A stretch of 64,000 nt of DNA from Pseudogymnoascus destructans (lineage: Eukaryota; Ascomycota; Leotiomycetes; Thelebolales; Thelebolaceae), in assembly GCF_001641265.1 (NCBI RefSeq), contig NW_020167543.1, positions 211,501 to 275,500 of the forward strand. Reading direction: 5' to 3'. The translations under genes were made by a program, and so were the position numbers. Numbering within the stretch: the first letter of the stretch is position 1; each line of letters opens with the position of its first letter. Positions 20,101 through 32,290 of the stretch are shown here, piece by piece. The notes beneath the pieces were generated by a model. The model did no database searches and was not told the DNA's origin. It saw only the letters and a program-made list of their open reading frames with translations.

Positions 20101-21815
20101 ATGTCGGACAAAGCACCAAGTGGCGGCAGCCATCTGACGAGCGACATCGACTTCATCAAGACGCCCAAGGCCGCCCCCGGATCCTTTGACACCGGAGAGG
20201 ATTGTGGCGTGAAAACCACGGATGTATGTTGTGTGCCAGCTAACCCGGCTCTTTCGCGATGCCCTCAGCTAATTCAATTGTTTGCAGTCGCCCGCTATCC
20301 ATAACCCTCCGCTTCCAGCAGACGGCGCCGGAAATGAGCAATTCAGCAACATCATCTTCGCCAGTGTGCTCCTTGGAGTGCCCACATACTTGGCATGGAA
20401 GGTTGGTGGTGGGCTGAAGACAACCATCTTCTTCGCCCTCATCACCTTTGTCCCTTTGCTTCTGGCATTCTGGACGGTCATGTCCACCTACAGCCCGCGA
20501 ATCAATGAGAAGGTCAAGCTTCCAGGGCGCCCAGTGGAGCACTACCTCACATTCAAGAAGGAGGCCGACCGTGCCCGATTCAGCGGCAGCAGCAAGGTGC
20601 CTATGCAGACTTTCTTCGAGTTGTACTTCAGCGGCGACGTTGACTTCAACGGTGACTGCCTTGATATCATGGAGTACCGCCACGACTGGGCAACGTTCAA
20701 CTTCACCTGGGACCTGTTCCGCTACATCCTCTTCACCTTCGCACCGGATGTCATTCTGCACAACCGCTCCCAGGACGACGAGCAGGTGCGCCCCAACTAT
20801 GACCGTGGCAATGACCACTACGCCTGGTTCCTGGGACCACGCATGATCTACACGTCTGGTGTTATCTCGGACATCACCCGTGAGGAGACTCTCGAGGAGA
20901 TGCAGGACAACAAGATGGCCATTGTGTGCGAGAAGATCGGCCTCAAGGAGGGCGAGACCATGCTCGACATTGGCTGTGGCTGGGGAACGCTCGCTAGGTT
21001 CGCAAGTGTCAACTACGGCGCAAAGGTCACTGGTGTCACTATAGCTGGCAACCAGACCGAGTGGGGTAACGACGCGCTCAAGCAGGCTGGTGTCCCTGAG
21101 GAGCAGAGCCGTATCCTTTGCAGCGATTACCGCGACATTGTCAGCTCCAAGTTCGACAAGATCACGCAGCTCGAGATGGCTGAGCACGTCGGCGTTCGTC
21201 GCCTTACCACCTTCTTCCGCCAGTGCTATGGCATGCTCGAGGATGACGGATCCATGTACGTCCAGCTCTCTGGCCTGAGAAAGTCGTGGCAGTACGAGGA
21301 CTTCATCTGGGGCTTGTTCCTTAACAAGTACATCTTCCCCGGTGCGGATGCCTCGACGCCACTCAGCTTCTACATCGGTTGCCTTGAGAGCGCCGGCTTC
21401 GAAGTCAAGAGGTAAGCAATCCGCCCAACTAACTAGGTGACGACAGACACTAACTCGGACGCTACAGTGTTGATACCGTTGGTGTCCATTACTCGGGCAC
21501 TCTCTGGAGGTGGTACCGAAACTGGCTCGGAAACGCCGAGAAGGTCAAGGATACCTACGGCGAGAAGTGGTTCAGAGTAAGTCGCGCATGCGTCTGTTCT
21601 TCGCCAATACAGAGACTAACACACTTTAGATCTGGGAGTTATTCCTGGCCTACTCGACCATTGCTTCGCGCCAGGGTTCCGCAACCTGCTTCCAGATGGT
21701 TGTTGTCAAGAACCTCAACTCGAGCCACCGCATTGACGGCGTTCACTCCCAAGACGGCCTCAGTGGCGCGCTCGCCAGAAGCAAGGCGGCTGGCAAGGCT
21801 ACTTTGGCTAAGTAG
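20101..21815 (+). CDS. Sphingolipid (glucosylceramide) C9-methyltransferase
   Basis: Exons 20101-20223, 20288-21411, 21468-21576 and 21630-21815 give 513 residues, the usual length. Two membrane helices near residues 60-105 (FSNIIFASVLLGVPTYLAW, TTIFFALITFVPLLLAFW) precede a methyltransferase domain of the cyclopropane-fatty-acid-synthase type. The SAM-binding motif is LDIGCGWGTLARF near residue 266, with VTGVTIAGNQTEW and LEMAEHVGVRR downstream. The enzyme adds the C9 methyl branch on the sphingoid base of fungal glucosylceramide, using SAM, in the ER/Golgi. Fungi often have one or two copies. Introns are 64, 56 and 53 nt, all with GT..AG ends and frame kept. Confidence 0.93.
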
Positions 21816-22184
21816 GTGTCCAGACAGGCGCAGGGAAGGCAAACCTGGCCAGAAGCAACGCGGCTGGCCAAGAAGCTCGCCTGGCAAATTGGATATCCGG
21901 ACATGTATAGAGAGGGGTAAACCGGCCAGTCTTATTGCCCTCGGATGTATAGCTTAAATGTTTGAACACGCGTATTCTAACTAGTTTATTACGATAACTG
22001 CTATACTTGGCTTTCTAATATTCAGCAACCAAGAGCTCTGGGCCCCCAACTCTATCTAGATAATAGTGTACGCCCATTCTCATCTATACAACCCGGCCAA
22101 TTGGCCAACTATTTGTGTCATCCAGTCTTCTATCCCCGCATACCAAAAAACCCGCGTAGAAAACAGAAAATCCCAGACTACCCT
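21816..22184. other. Convergent 3' region, no gene seen
   Basis: About 370 bp between the stops of two convergent genes. Nothing recognised. Confidence 0.5.
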
Positions 22185-23435
22185 CTAAAAGAGATCAGTA
22201 TAGTATCCCAGCGCGGGCTGTTTGTTTCCCGTAAACGTCTCCGACAGGCTATCAAGCGCAGCATGGTGCTTCGCATACTCCATCCCCCTCGCATTCTCCG
22301 CCTCCACCATCTTCCAATCCCACCCCGTCACCGCCGCCGCCTCCTTCGCAGCGCCATTAGCAGCACCATTAGTATGACCATTCGCACTCCCATTCCCCAA
22401 CACCTCCTCCTTCCAATTCGGTATCCCCAAAAGCGACAACACGCTCTCCTCCCCCCCCATCTCCTCCAACCCCTCCCTCTCCTCCACAACCTCCTCCTTT
22501 TTTCCATCCATCGTGTTCCACCCCCCCGGCTTCGGCGGCAACAAGTCACACATATCCAGCACAGCCTCAGGATGCACCGTCAACCGGCCAACTTTCATGA
22601 CGTACTTGCTAATCGCGCTCGCGAAGATGGCGCCCTCCGGCACATCCGGCGGCGGCGCAGCAACCCTCGCTTTCCTCGCCCGGCGCTTCGTGCGTAGGAA
22701 GCGGGGGACAAAATTCCAGTCCGCGGGATCATCTAGCGTCCACCCCGCCGGGCGCGCCGTGCCCGCCTTCACAAAATGCGTAGCAACGTAGAGCCACTTC
22801 CTGTCCCAGGCGAGCATACGCGACCACATCTCGTACTTCTCATACGGGCGAATCTCGCGCTTAAAACTGCAGTGTGCGCCACCTAGCATGATTCCCCATG
22901 CGCCCTTGGCGGGCTTGCCGTCGGGGCCGATGATGAGGGAGGGTTTGCGGTGGAATTCGCGGATGGCGACGTGCATGAGTGCGGCGATGAGGTGGGAGCG
23001 GGTGACGTCGAGGTCGGAAAAGTAGGTGCTGTTTGATTTGTGGAGGTTGTAGTCGCATTCTGAGGCGGGGGATTGGGCGGGGGTGATGCAGGGTTGGAAG
23101 AGGGCGGGGAGGTGGTGCGGGGAGGAGAGACCGGAGGTGGAGGCGTCGAAAGGGGGGGCTTGCATGTGGCTTAGGATGCCGTGCCAGACGCGTATCTGGA
23201 GGGGGGGGTTAGTGAGTTGCGTAGGGGGAAATTGGGGGGGGGGGACACGAACATGCCACACGAAGGGGAAGTTTTTGTAGTTTGCGAGCACGACGGCTAG
23301 GGCGAGGATGCGGGAGTAGTTCCCTGGCCCGGTGAGAAACCTTGTGACGAAGGGTCTACTCTTCCATGCGCCGACGGAGAGAGCGGCTGCCAGGACGGCG
23401 GTGATGCTTCTCAGCGGGAGGCGGGAGGCCGACAT
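22185..23435 (-). CDS. 4HBT_2/thioesterase-like protein of the fungal capsule-polysaccharide-like family
   Basis: Read on the minus strand from ATG at 23435 (MSASRLPLRS); an in-frame ATG at 23510 is an alternative. A 57-nt intron 23196-23252 (GTTCGT..CTAAC..CAG) splits FPFVWH and IRVWHG. It is a multiple of three and has no stop, so a retained form would also be open. The spliced protein has 397 residues. An N-terminal hydrophobic segment precedes the hot-dog-like region: ECDYNLHKSNSTYFSDLD, a basic YEKYEMWSRMLAWDRKWLYV stretch and a helical C-terminus. This matches fungal proteins often named thioesterase-like or capsule polysaccharide synthesis, related to THEM6. Biochemical role unknown. 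Confidence 0.75.
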   Translation of the reverse strand: MSASRLPLRSITAVLAAALSVGAWKSRPFVTRFLTGPGNYSRILALAVVLANYKNFPFVWHVRVPPPQFPPTQLTNPPLQIRVWHGILSHMQAPPFDASTSGLSSPHHLPALFQPCITPAQSPASECDYNLHKSNSTYFSDLDVTRSHLIAALMHVAIREFHRKPSLIIGPDGKPAKGAWGIMLGGAHCSFKREIRPYEKYEMWSRMLAWDRKWLYVATHFVKAGTARPAGWTLDDPADWNFVPRFLRTKRRARKARVAAPPPDVPEGAIFASAISKYVMKVGRLTVHPEAVLDMCDLLPPKPGGWNTMDGKKEEVVEEREGLEEMGGEESVLSLLGIPNWKEEVLGNGSANGHTNGAANGAAKEAAAVTGWDWKMVEAENARGMEYAKHHAALDSLSETFTGNKQPALGYYTDLF

Positions 23436-24430
23436 CCTGCGCTGTGGTTGGGGCGACGCGTCGGAGGACGAGGGTGGTGAGCGCGCCGGCGATGGCGGTG
23501 ATGAAGACATAGATCCAGAGGGGGAGATGGCGGAGGGAACACAGGAGGGTTGTGCCGCAGATTGGCATCCGTAGGCGGTGCTGACTGGGGGGCGATATGG
23601 GGATTATATTGTGCGGTGGTGGTATGGATATTTTTGTGTCAGCCCAGTTCGGGTACCTCGGGCTTTACGCGGTCAGTTACAAGGGTATGTGATATTCACA
23701 TGCGTTGCGGTTTCTGGGGTCGCGTCGCCGTGCAAGCGCGTTTCTGTTGGGACAGTATGGGGATGATAAACCTATAGAAACTAAAACTCAACGGTTTATA
23801 GTTGATGATGTTTATGATGTCTTAATGCTGGATTGGGGGTGGGATTGGGTGAGAAAAGTCAACAAAAGATTTTGCAGTCCACGGGCTAACCATCAACAGC
23901 AAGATATCTCGAACTAGTTCTGCATCTGGTATATCTTTGACCTCGGCAAAATAAGATAACGTGACCCTTTAGGACACTATGCGTCGCTTCATAATCGATC
24001 GCAAGTTGTTAGCATCAAGTTGGTGGACAATACTACGCGCTCGAAGTTGCTCTAACGCAAGCCAGCACCACGGTACGCTTAATGTTCTGATGATTGCATA
24101 CATCAAGCCGCGCCTGTATGTACGCCTTCATCCATTCATACTTCTATATGCGTGCAAGTTGCGCTTAGTTGAGTAGGGAGAGCGCTGCCGTTAGACGCTT
24201 TATTATCACCTCTTGTGCGGCTCTCAATTAAGGTTTCACGTCCAGCAATACCCAGATGTTCGCGACGATCCATTGTTGAGTTATTTACAATTATCTGAAG
24301 TTGGTAGGGTAAAACCACCACGTTACCTAGGGCCCCGCATTACACCGTCACGTCACGTACGCTACTCTAAAACACAAGCCCCGTCCTGCTCTTCAACCTA
24401 TGCCATTCTCACATGGCATCCCTCGACAGC
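23436..24430. other. Intergenic, no gene seen
   Basis: Between the start of the 4HBT-like gene and the stop of the RING gene. A minus-strand frame at 23356-23568 overlaps the 5' part of the 4HBT-like gene and has a hydrophobic stretch, but its frame differs from the gene. Confidence 0.45.
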
Positions 24431-26802
24431 TCACGCCGCGCGCCGAGCAGTCGTGCTCATCAACGTAATCTTCTTGCCTTTCTTCTTCTTTCCTCCTCCT
24501 CCATTCCCTGCCTTAGGCGCGCCTCCACTCCCCTCACCAACCTCATCCGCCAAGCTCGCCGCCTCAACCTGCCGTATCATCGCCTCATTCTCCTCATGCA
24601 GCTCCTTCTCCCAGTCCTGGAGCCATCCATCATTGCCACTCTCCTCATGTGGCACTTCATTCCCATCCGTAGGTGCGAACACCGTAGTTCCCCACACCGT
24701 ACGCTTCTGTGGCGGGCTCGTTCCCGGAGAATGATTTGCCAGGCTCTCAAATCCCGGGCGATGGTGTGTAGCATATGGCGGGCTATTCCCAGCTGTTCCG
24801 TCCGCATTCGCCTGTTTGACAAGCGGGAGGAAATCCGCAGCGCCAAACCGCTCCTCCGCAACGGGTGTGGAGAATTCCTGGCGCTTCTTTCGGACGTTTG
24901 CCCAGCGCTCTTCGTCCTCGAGCTTCTCGGCTCGGACGCGCGCTTTCTCCTCTCGATTCTCCTTCTCGCGGTTCTTTTCGCGGCGACGCGAGATATCCTG
25001 GGCGAAGTTGGCGAGGACAGAGTCGGGGACTACGTCGGTCCAGTTACATTCCAGGAATGAGACTTCGCAGCCGTATGGGAGGTGGGCGAGGTATTTTGTG
25101 CGCTTGCGTAGTTCGTCGTCGATGATGTGGCCCGTGGAGATGTGCTCGACACGAGGGAGAAGGGTTGAAGGGAAAGATGAGAAATTGCCAAAGGCAGCTT
25201 TAAGTATGCGAATATCGAGGGGCGCAAGATAATAATGCTGGAGACCCTGGTAGAAGTAATATGGTGCATGAGGCTGTGCTGGCAGATTGTGAGCTTGAGC
25301 GCTGTGAGCTGGAGCGTTGTGGGCTTGCGCCTTGTGAACCGAATTGTTGTGTGTAACTCCCGACTCGTTCAAAGAAAGGTGATTGAAAGCATCGGCTACG
25401 GGGTTCAGGCGATGTTGGCCGGCAGTATTTGATAGTTTTGATGGTGCTTCCTCCGTGGTGTTCCCAGAAGGGGTGGAAACAGGAGCAGCTTCACCATCAT
25501 GAAGTCGGATCCATGTCGTTGCCGATTTCTCATCTTCGGTTTTGGGTTCCTGAGCCTCCTGAATCTCGTGCTCCTTTGCGTGCCTGGCTGGCTGCTTCGA
25601 TATAGCCGGAGCATTTCCCATGCCCTTAATGTGCTCTTTCGCCTCGATCACGCTCCTAACGGCCTTCTTGGCCCAAATTGTCTCATCGCCAAACATCAGC
25701 TCGTCTTCCTTCTCTTGCCGTTTCAAGTCGTCAATCTCCTTGTCAAATTGCTCAGTCATATATTCCTCCGTGCCTTTCATAACGCGAGAATAATCCGTGA
25801 CTTCAGCAGCAAAGTACCATGGGATGTCTTCCAGCCTCCCCATAGATTCCGCCTCGTCCCTTGGTAGGGTCAAGGTGCTACCCGGTTGACGCATAACCAA
25901 TCGAAGGATGACATCCTCTCCCTCCTTCGGCGCCGGGTTTTCCTGGCCAGTAAACCACCTTACTGGTCTAGTATCAGACATATATATGGAGTCCCAACAA
26001 AGAGGGCATTTCTTCCATCTGGTCTTTTTCTCGGGAGCTTCATCGTCGGTAGAATGCATATACCGAATCAAACATGGTAAACAGAATATATGGCCACATT
26101 TCGCCATCCGAGGCGCTACAGGATGTGATAGACATATCGGACAAAATGAAAGTTGGGATTCTGCAGACACGAGGATCTGCAGTACGCTGTCCCAGTCGAG
26201 TGGTGTATCAGCGTCAATGGCTTGTGCTCGGTAGTGACCGGAAGGGTGTACGATAAAGCGGTAGTTGGCATGGATATATCTGCGCCTAAAGTCAGCTTTT
26301 CCTATGATAGCGGCAACAACAGGGTTGCATACCTCGCCTTGTCAGAAGCATGATAGCCAGATCCTAACCCCGACCTTGTATATCCATATTCCCTACCACT
26401 AGACCTTGGATACACCTCTGCGCTTGGTCGAGGTGGTAGCGCAAAGTTCATCAAATGCGTGATGGAGGTCTGGCCTCGTCGGCTGGTTGAGTTCCTCATT
26501 GCAGACTGGGTCCGTTAGCTGGGCCCTTCTGTCTATTCCATTGTATAACTCACATTTTCAGCATAAGCATCATCCCCAAGCAGCCCCCCTGGTCGTCTAT
26601 GCTTCTTATGGTTCTTCTTCGAAGACTGGTTGTTCCGAGCAGGACCGTGGGTCGTATTCGAATGAGCACTGCTGGAGCGTCTGGTGCTGGATTCGAAGCT
26701 GGGGGACGACGGGCCCTGCTGTTGCTGTTGGGGAGTGGTTGTCTGTGCGGAGGAATGATTGAGTTTTCCTCCAAGTGACGCTCCAGGTTGCGTGGAATTC
26801 AT
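24431..26802 (-). CDS. RING-finger protein, RNF10/Mag2-like
   Basis: Three exons on the minus strand, 26554-26802, 26333-26505 and 24431-26279, with introns of 48 and 53 nt, give 756 residues. The N-terminus is Ser/Gln-rich and disordered. The stretch THLMNFALPPRP then YIHANYRFIVHPSGHY just before the RING is the hallmark of RNF10 relatives. The RING (residues about 186-233) reads CPIC, then CGHIFCLPCL, then CPLC. RNF10 in animals and Mag2 in yeast act as E3 ubiquitin ligases on stalled 40S ribosomes. The C-terminus is a charged coiled coil (EKNREKENREEKARVRAEKL) and ends in a Lys-rich tail. The gene is divergent from a Ubp3/USP10-like deubiquitinase, the enzyme type that reverses RNF10 marks in animals. 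Confidence 0.9.
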
Positions 26803-27797
26803 TCTCGTTACAGGTGCATAGGAGCAGACAGGCACAGTTTCTCTTGGACGTGGGTATGTTTGTCTTGGGCGGAGGTCTCCAGCAGAAGGACAGAGGGGCA
26901 CGGCTTGTCTCTAGCGGAAGATCTTGTCTTGAGCGGCAGTTGCTTTACGCAACCGAGATATTGACTCGGGAAGCAGAGAGTAAATCGTAGGTATCAGAGG
27001 AAGAGAGTGGCGGCCTCCAAAGTCAACATGACGCATGGAACCTGCACTACTCAGTGGACACAGGTTTATTGAGTTAATGAAGCTGCAGTGACAGTCTCCG
27101 TCGCGCTCAGCCCTATCCCTTCCGTATCCCCTCAGTCCCTATTTCCCTCTGTTGTTTGTGTTTTGTTGATATGGACAGGACCCCAGAGAGCGCTGGTTGT
27201 TTTGTCGAGTCACCGCCGTCAGCGGGGCAGATGTCGGGACGGCGAGCAATCCGACGCCTGTTTATCGCCAGTGAGCAGCAGGTGATCTGTGTGCAACAAA
27301 CAGCAAATAAATTAATTCAGTAAAATTCACACAAATTTAGTTAAATTGCTTAAATTATAATTTATCTACCGCATCAGCACAAACAATCATCCTATATTCA
27401 TAGTCATGTTGATTAGTCATGTTGATTAGTCATATTGGGTGTAGCTCAGCCTTTCTACGGTGAGGAAACCATCCAATAATGCACAAATCATAGAGTGCGG
27501 CACAGGAAATAATCCCCAGCTTCACGTCGACGACACTTCATCTCCCAACTATCACCAACCAACACGCCGACCGACGCCGTGTCTGCCAACATTATTTGCT
27601 GTCTTCCTTTGTTCAAATATTATCTGTGCTGTCATTCCACAGCAAGATAATTAACGGCTGAGTCGCTGCCAGTTCTTCAAAGTTCCACCACCAAAACCCA
27701 CTTCGATCTTCTAGTCGCGCCTATTGCTTGGAAATTTACAAACATCCAGGCCGCCTCGACAGTCCGAGACGGTTTGGACGAGACCTCTCACGCCGGC
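26803..27797. promoter_or_regulatory. Shared upstream region of divergent RNF10-like and USP10-like genes
   Basis: About 1 kb between two divergent start codons, with AT-rich stretches (27290-27370) and no gene recognised. A direct repeat GTCATGTTGATTA occurs twice near 27402-27430. Confidence 0.5.
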
Positions 27798-30645
27798 ATG
27801 ATGAACAGTCGTCATCTGCCGGCAGGGCAGGGGATGCATCATGACAACAGACGCCGACAATACAACCAGCACGGCCAGCACAACCAGCATTATCAACAAC
27901 ATCAGCAGCCGCCACAGCAAATGTATAATGCATACTACAATCAACCATACTATCCACAACAGCCTCCGCCGCCGCAGTACTACAACGCCGGGATGCCTCC
28001 GAACCAGTACAACCCATATGTAGTATATCGAGGGTCGCCATCCATGCCGTACCAACAATACCAGATCCCACCTGTCATGTCGACCCCCCCATATCCACAC
28101 CCACTTCAACCGCCTGCGGTAGTCACAACACCATACCAACCTCATGTGCCTACAACACCTTCATCTACGCGTTCCTCATATATAGCTCCTGCGACAATCC
28201 CAGCTCCAGCCGCGCCTCCGCCAGTGGCTGAAGTTATCGCCCCTGCCCAACTACCTCCAACTTTTATTCCGCAGCTCGGCGCACCTCTGACTCCTCCCGT
28301 CCAAGAAGCTCCTCAGTTCCCCACAGAAACATCAGACGAAGAATCATCTGAGACTAGGATCCCATACTGGCCACAAGTAAGTAACCCATATCTGACTCAC
28401 AGAGACAAGTTCTGACTTTACTAGCTCCCGTGGCACTCTAGACCCGACTTGCCATGGCCAGCCAGGTTAGCGAAACAAAAGAAACGAAAGACTGCGCCCA
28501 AGCAATCAACGGTGGTTGAGCAAAAGGATGTCCAACAATCGGGCCAAAGTGACTCGACGGTTTCAAACACCGTTGACACTACTGAAGCTTCCGTGCCTCG
28601 CTCCGAGACTCCATCCACAACACAAGCTCCCTCCGAACACGCTCCATCGACAAATCCCACGACGCCATCTTCTTCCCAGGCAACTCTACAACCTGCGGTC
28701 AGCTCTGCAAAATCTGCTCATCGCCACGTGCCTCCTCCAATCATGCCAGCACTCCCAAGAGTTCAAGCCAAACAATCACCAATTTCTGCCGAAGCTAAGT
28801 CGGATTCGCCCAAGGGGCCACCCCAAGATAAAAAGCCAGATTCAGATGCAGTTGCCAATGGACCAGACGTTCAAGCGCCGCAGGCTGATGCTGAGGCTGC
28901 CACGGCTGAGCCAACTCCAGCACCATCAGGGCCGAAATCCTGGGCCAACCTTTTCAAGGGACCTACCCAAGCCACACGCCTTGATACTGGCGTGTCAGGT
29001 TCTTCTACGACTGCTGCAGGCTTTGCGAAGTCGAACAACGAGTCATTGGCTGACGCCCTCGTTTCTTTCAATGCCAATATTCACAGCGGCAAAATCTCAT
29101 TCCTCGAGCCGAGAGGCCTTGTTAATACCGGCAATATGTGTTATATGAACTCTGTAAGATTTAACTGCTGTACAAAAATCATTCCCCTCTAACAGCTACC
29201 AGGTACTTCAAGTTTTAGTCTTCTGTGTGCCTTTTTACGAACTTCTTGATCAAGTTGGCAAACGGGCGGCGCATAGTTTTAAAAGCGATACCCCATTAAT
29301 CGACGCTATGTAAGTTTCCATTCCCATACTCATTAGACGATGTCTAACATTCTACAGGATTATGTTCATGCGCGAATTCCCTATTATCGATTCAGCTGTG
29401 TCTGTGGAGAAACTTAGAATGAGGTTGAAAGATAATGAGTTGGAAAAGTATGGGGATGCATTTACACCAGATTTTGTTTACGAGGTTATCAGAACCTTAC
29501 CAAGATTTGCATCAATGAGGGTATGTACACTTTTCCATGAATCCGTACTTCCCTAACTAACTCTACTACAGCGCGGGCATCAGCAGGACACAGAGGAGTT
29601 TTTGGGGTTTTTGCTTGAAGGTCTTCACGATGAATGCGTACAGGTTATGCAGTCTACCAGTTCCGTCGATGGATCACCAATTGTGCCTTCATCGCCCGCT
29701 GTGAGCCAGGCTGGCTCGGTTTTTGGAGAAGGCGCAAACGGATGGCTGGAGGTTGGCCCAAAGCAAAAGGCTGCCATCACAAGATCCTCCGGCACAAGAC
29801 TGGACTCACCAATCACAAAGATATTCGGTGGCACCCTTCGCTCGGTGCTCCGTGTTCCCGGACTTAAGGATTCCGTCACGATGGAGCCATACCAACCCCT
29901 CCAACTCGATATCCACCTCCCATCCGTGCACAACATCATTGACGCCTTGAAGGGTCTAACGAAGCCAGAGACCATCACCGGCGACTTCAAGTCCCCCCGC
30001 GGATCCAACGTCACGGCCACAAAGCAAGTCTCGATCGAAACGCTCCCGCCAATGCTCATCCTGCACCTCAAGCGCTTCCAATACGACAACAGCGGCGGCA
30101 CGCAGAAGATCTGGAAGAAGGTTGGCTACCCCCTCGAGCTCGAGATTCCCAAGGAGGTCTTCGCGCGACAGAAGCAAGGTGGTATCCTCAACCACGGCGG
30201 CCTGCCTCGTTACCGTCTGACGGCCGTTGTGTACCACCACGGCAAGAACGCGAGCGGAGGCCACTACACGGTTGATGTGAGGCGCCAGGACGGGCGCGAG
30301 TGGGTGCGTCTCGATGATACGGTGATCCGTCGCGTTAAGTCTGAGGATGTGGCTGAGGGTGGTAGCGAGGAGGACCCCAAGGTCCTGGCTGCGGCGCTGG
30401 AGGCGCACAACAGGGATACGATCCCCATGGCGAACATCTTCGCGGGGATGAAGATGGATGATGAGGACGAGGAGGCGAGCGAGTGGAAGCAGGTTAATGG
30501 GGAGAAGGTGAATGGAGCGGGGAAGAAGTGGGCGAGTGTTGCGAATGGGGTTGCGGCGCCGGCGGGGAAGAAAACCGCGGCGGAGAAGTTTGGGATTAAG
30601 GATAATAAGGTGGCGTATCTGTTGTTTTACCAGAAAATCGAATGA
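27798..30645 (+). CDS. Ubiquitin-specific protease, Ubp3/USP10-like
   Basis: Exons 27798-28376, 28425-29153, 29203-29309, 29358-29520 and 29572-30645 give 883 residues. Introns are 48-51 nt with GTAAGT/GTATGT donors. The N-terminal 400 residues are low-complexity (Gln/Pro/Tyr-rich, then Ser/Thr/Pro-rich). The USP domain starts with the Cys box GLVNTGNMCYMNSVLQVL (nucleophile Cys near 432), continues with GHQQDTEEFLGFLLEGLHDE and LPPMLILHLKRFQYDN, and has the His box SGGHYTVDV (His near 757). The order and box sequences match the Ubp3/USP10 class, which removes ubiquitin from ribosomal and trafficking proteins. ATG chosen at the first in-frame Met of the N-terminal block (MMNSRH). Confidence 0.93.
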
Positions 30646-30704
30646 GAGAGTGCGATTTAGGTGAGCGAGCGGAGTGGCTTAGGAACGGATGCGGGTGCGA
30701 GAGG

Positions 30705-30840
30705 GAGAGGATGCGACCAGGAGAGATGCGACTAGGAGAGATGCGACCAGGAGAGATGCGACCAGGAGAGATGCGACCAGGAGAGATGCGACCAGGAGGG
30801 ATGCGACCAGGAGGGATGCGACCAGGAGACATGCGAGGAT
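30705..30840 (+). repeat. Minisatellite, 15-bp unit, about 9 copies
   Basis: Unit GAGAGATGCGACCAG repeated head to tail, the last copies with GAGGG or GAGAC. It starts 60 bp after the stop of the USP gene. Open frames through it in both directions are a result of the repeat. Confidence 0.95.
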
Positions 30841-31273
30841 TTAGCGGATGCGAGGATTTGGATGTACTGTAAGCGGAGGCAGCGAGAAGTTCCTCGTTTG
30901 GGAGAGTGAGGTGGAGTGGTGCAGGTGGAGAGGAGAGGCGAAGTCGCGCGTGTGGTGGTGGTTGGGCGGCTTCAATGTATACTACTATACTGGTGTTTTT
31001 AGTCGTGTCAAAAGTGTGCGGCATAATCGAAGATCAAGCGCCCGCGCGAATATTACCAGACAGATCTATCCTCATCAAGCAGCGTGATAGTGTGAAGACG
31101 GGTCCAAACTGATGTGAGAGTATCACCTGCATGGGTACAGAATGAGAAGTTCTTGGCATCCATATACACAATTTCAAACCCAACATAATGGACACTTGCA
31201 TACAGCCTATATACCCAACCAACGTGAGGCTCCTTCCCATTAACAGTCCCCATAACATACACGCCCTCAAGCA

Positions 31274-31739
31274 ATGTATCAACCCCACTCCCTATCCGCG
31301 GCGACTACATCCAACTCTCCCTCCGCACAATCACCATCCTCCTCAGCACCACCACCCTCACCATCCTCCTCCACATCCATCTTTCCCTCCACCGCACCTT
31401 CAGCCTCGGTATCAGCGCGATGCGTACCCTCCCCTCCCCTACGAGCGCTGAGTATTTAATATAACTAAACTAACACCCCCAGGCGGCCTACGCCCTCTGC
31501 CTCGACAATTCATCCTCCTCCTCTTCACCTCTCGCTACCGCCCTGCACTCCGCCAGGTGATTAAATGGCTATGGTTCTTCGAGCTAACCGCCGTCGTTCT
31601 CCTCGCCATCGGTTTTGCGTGGCTGCTACTCGCAGATTTTGGGAGGGAGGCGCGGTCGGGTGGGTTGAGTGTAAATTATGTGTATCGCGATGCGGAGGAT
31701 CTGGGGTGGAGGATGAGGGGGCCGTGGGTGTGGGGGTGA
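31274..31739 (+). CDS. Hypothetical small membrane protein (doubtful)
   Basis: The second part (about 31483-31739) encodes a clear hydrophobic helix (FFELTAVVLLAIGFAWLLLA) flanked by basic residues and ends with a stop. The first part (31274-31451) is Ser/Pro-rich. Joining the two needs an intron 31452-31482 of only 31 nt (GTATTT..CTAAC..CAG), shorter than the others here, so the exon structure is probably not right. No family recognised. Confidence 0.3.
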
Positions 31740-32290
31740 TGTGAGTGGGCCCTCTCCTTGACTTGGATCGGTGGGTTGAAGGGGTGGAGAACGCTTGACT
31801 TTGGAGTAGGGTTTTGCATTTTGGATTTATGGTTTTGGGGTGTGTGGATGCGTGTATGGAGGAGAGGAGGGGGCGTTTAAGGGGTAGCGACTGCTCTCGG
31901 GCATACCAACCAGCAAGACATAAACATACACATCACATCACAGCAGGATACGGCACAATTCGAACATTAAAGCCCCTCCATTTTAGGTTTGACTCTCCAT
32001 TGTTAGTTGTTTAGAAAACGCGTTTTGAAGTTAGTAGGTAGTAAGGTGGGGAAAGTGATCGACTTAGTGATATAATCAACTTAGTGATAAACCACGTTAT
32101 ATGTTTCGTTACGCCCCCTAGGAAGCAGTTCGAGTTTATCTTTCACGTTAGACATAAGCGGTTCCTTCTTAAGGTTGGCAATCATAAGGGACACCTATAA
32201 AAAAGTGACTTCTGCTTCCTTCTTTAGAACGGTTGTAACCATTTCTTTGACTCTATGTGTATATTTCTTTCGTTAGCAAGTCGATCAACC
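31740..32290. other. Non-coding, probably decayed repeat
   Basis: No gene. GTGATCGACTTAGTG and AACCACGTTATA near 32055-32102 resemble 59402-59430 next to the Fot1-like element, hinting at an unidentified repeat family. Confidence 0.4.

Noticed and set aside
22861..23058. His/Pro/Arg-rich minus frame
   Set aside because: Wrong frame within the 4HBT-like gene.
27420..27460. GGGTGTAGCTCAG looked like a tRNA D-arm
   Set aside because: No matching acceptor, anticodon stem or T-loop nearby.
30705..30840. Could the repeat be a CRISPR array
   Set aside because: Units are adjacent without spacers, and the genome is fungal.
30596..31024. Frames with regular ISPGR or EMRPG repeats
   Set aside because: They are the translation of a 15-bp minisatellite; no start context or conservation.
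31188..31451. His/Pro-rich frame
   Set aside because: Low-complexity CT-rich DNA; other frames are equally open.
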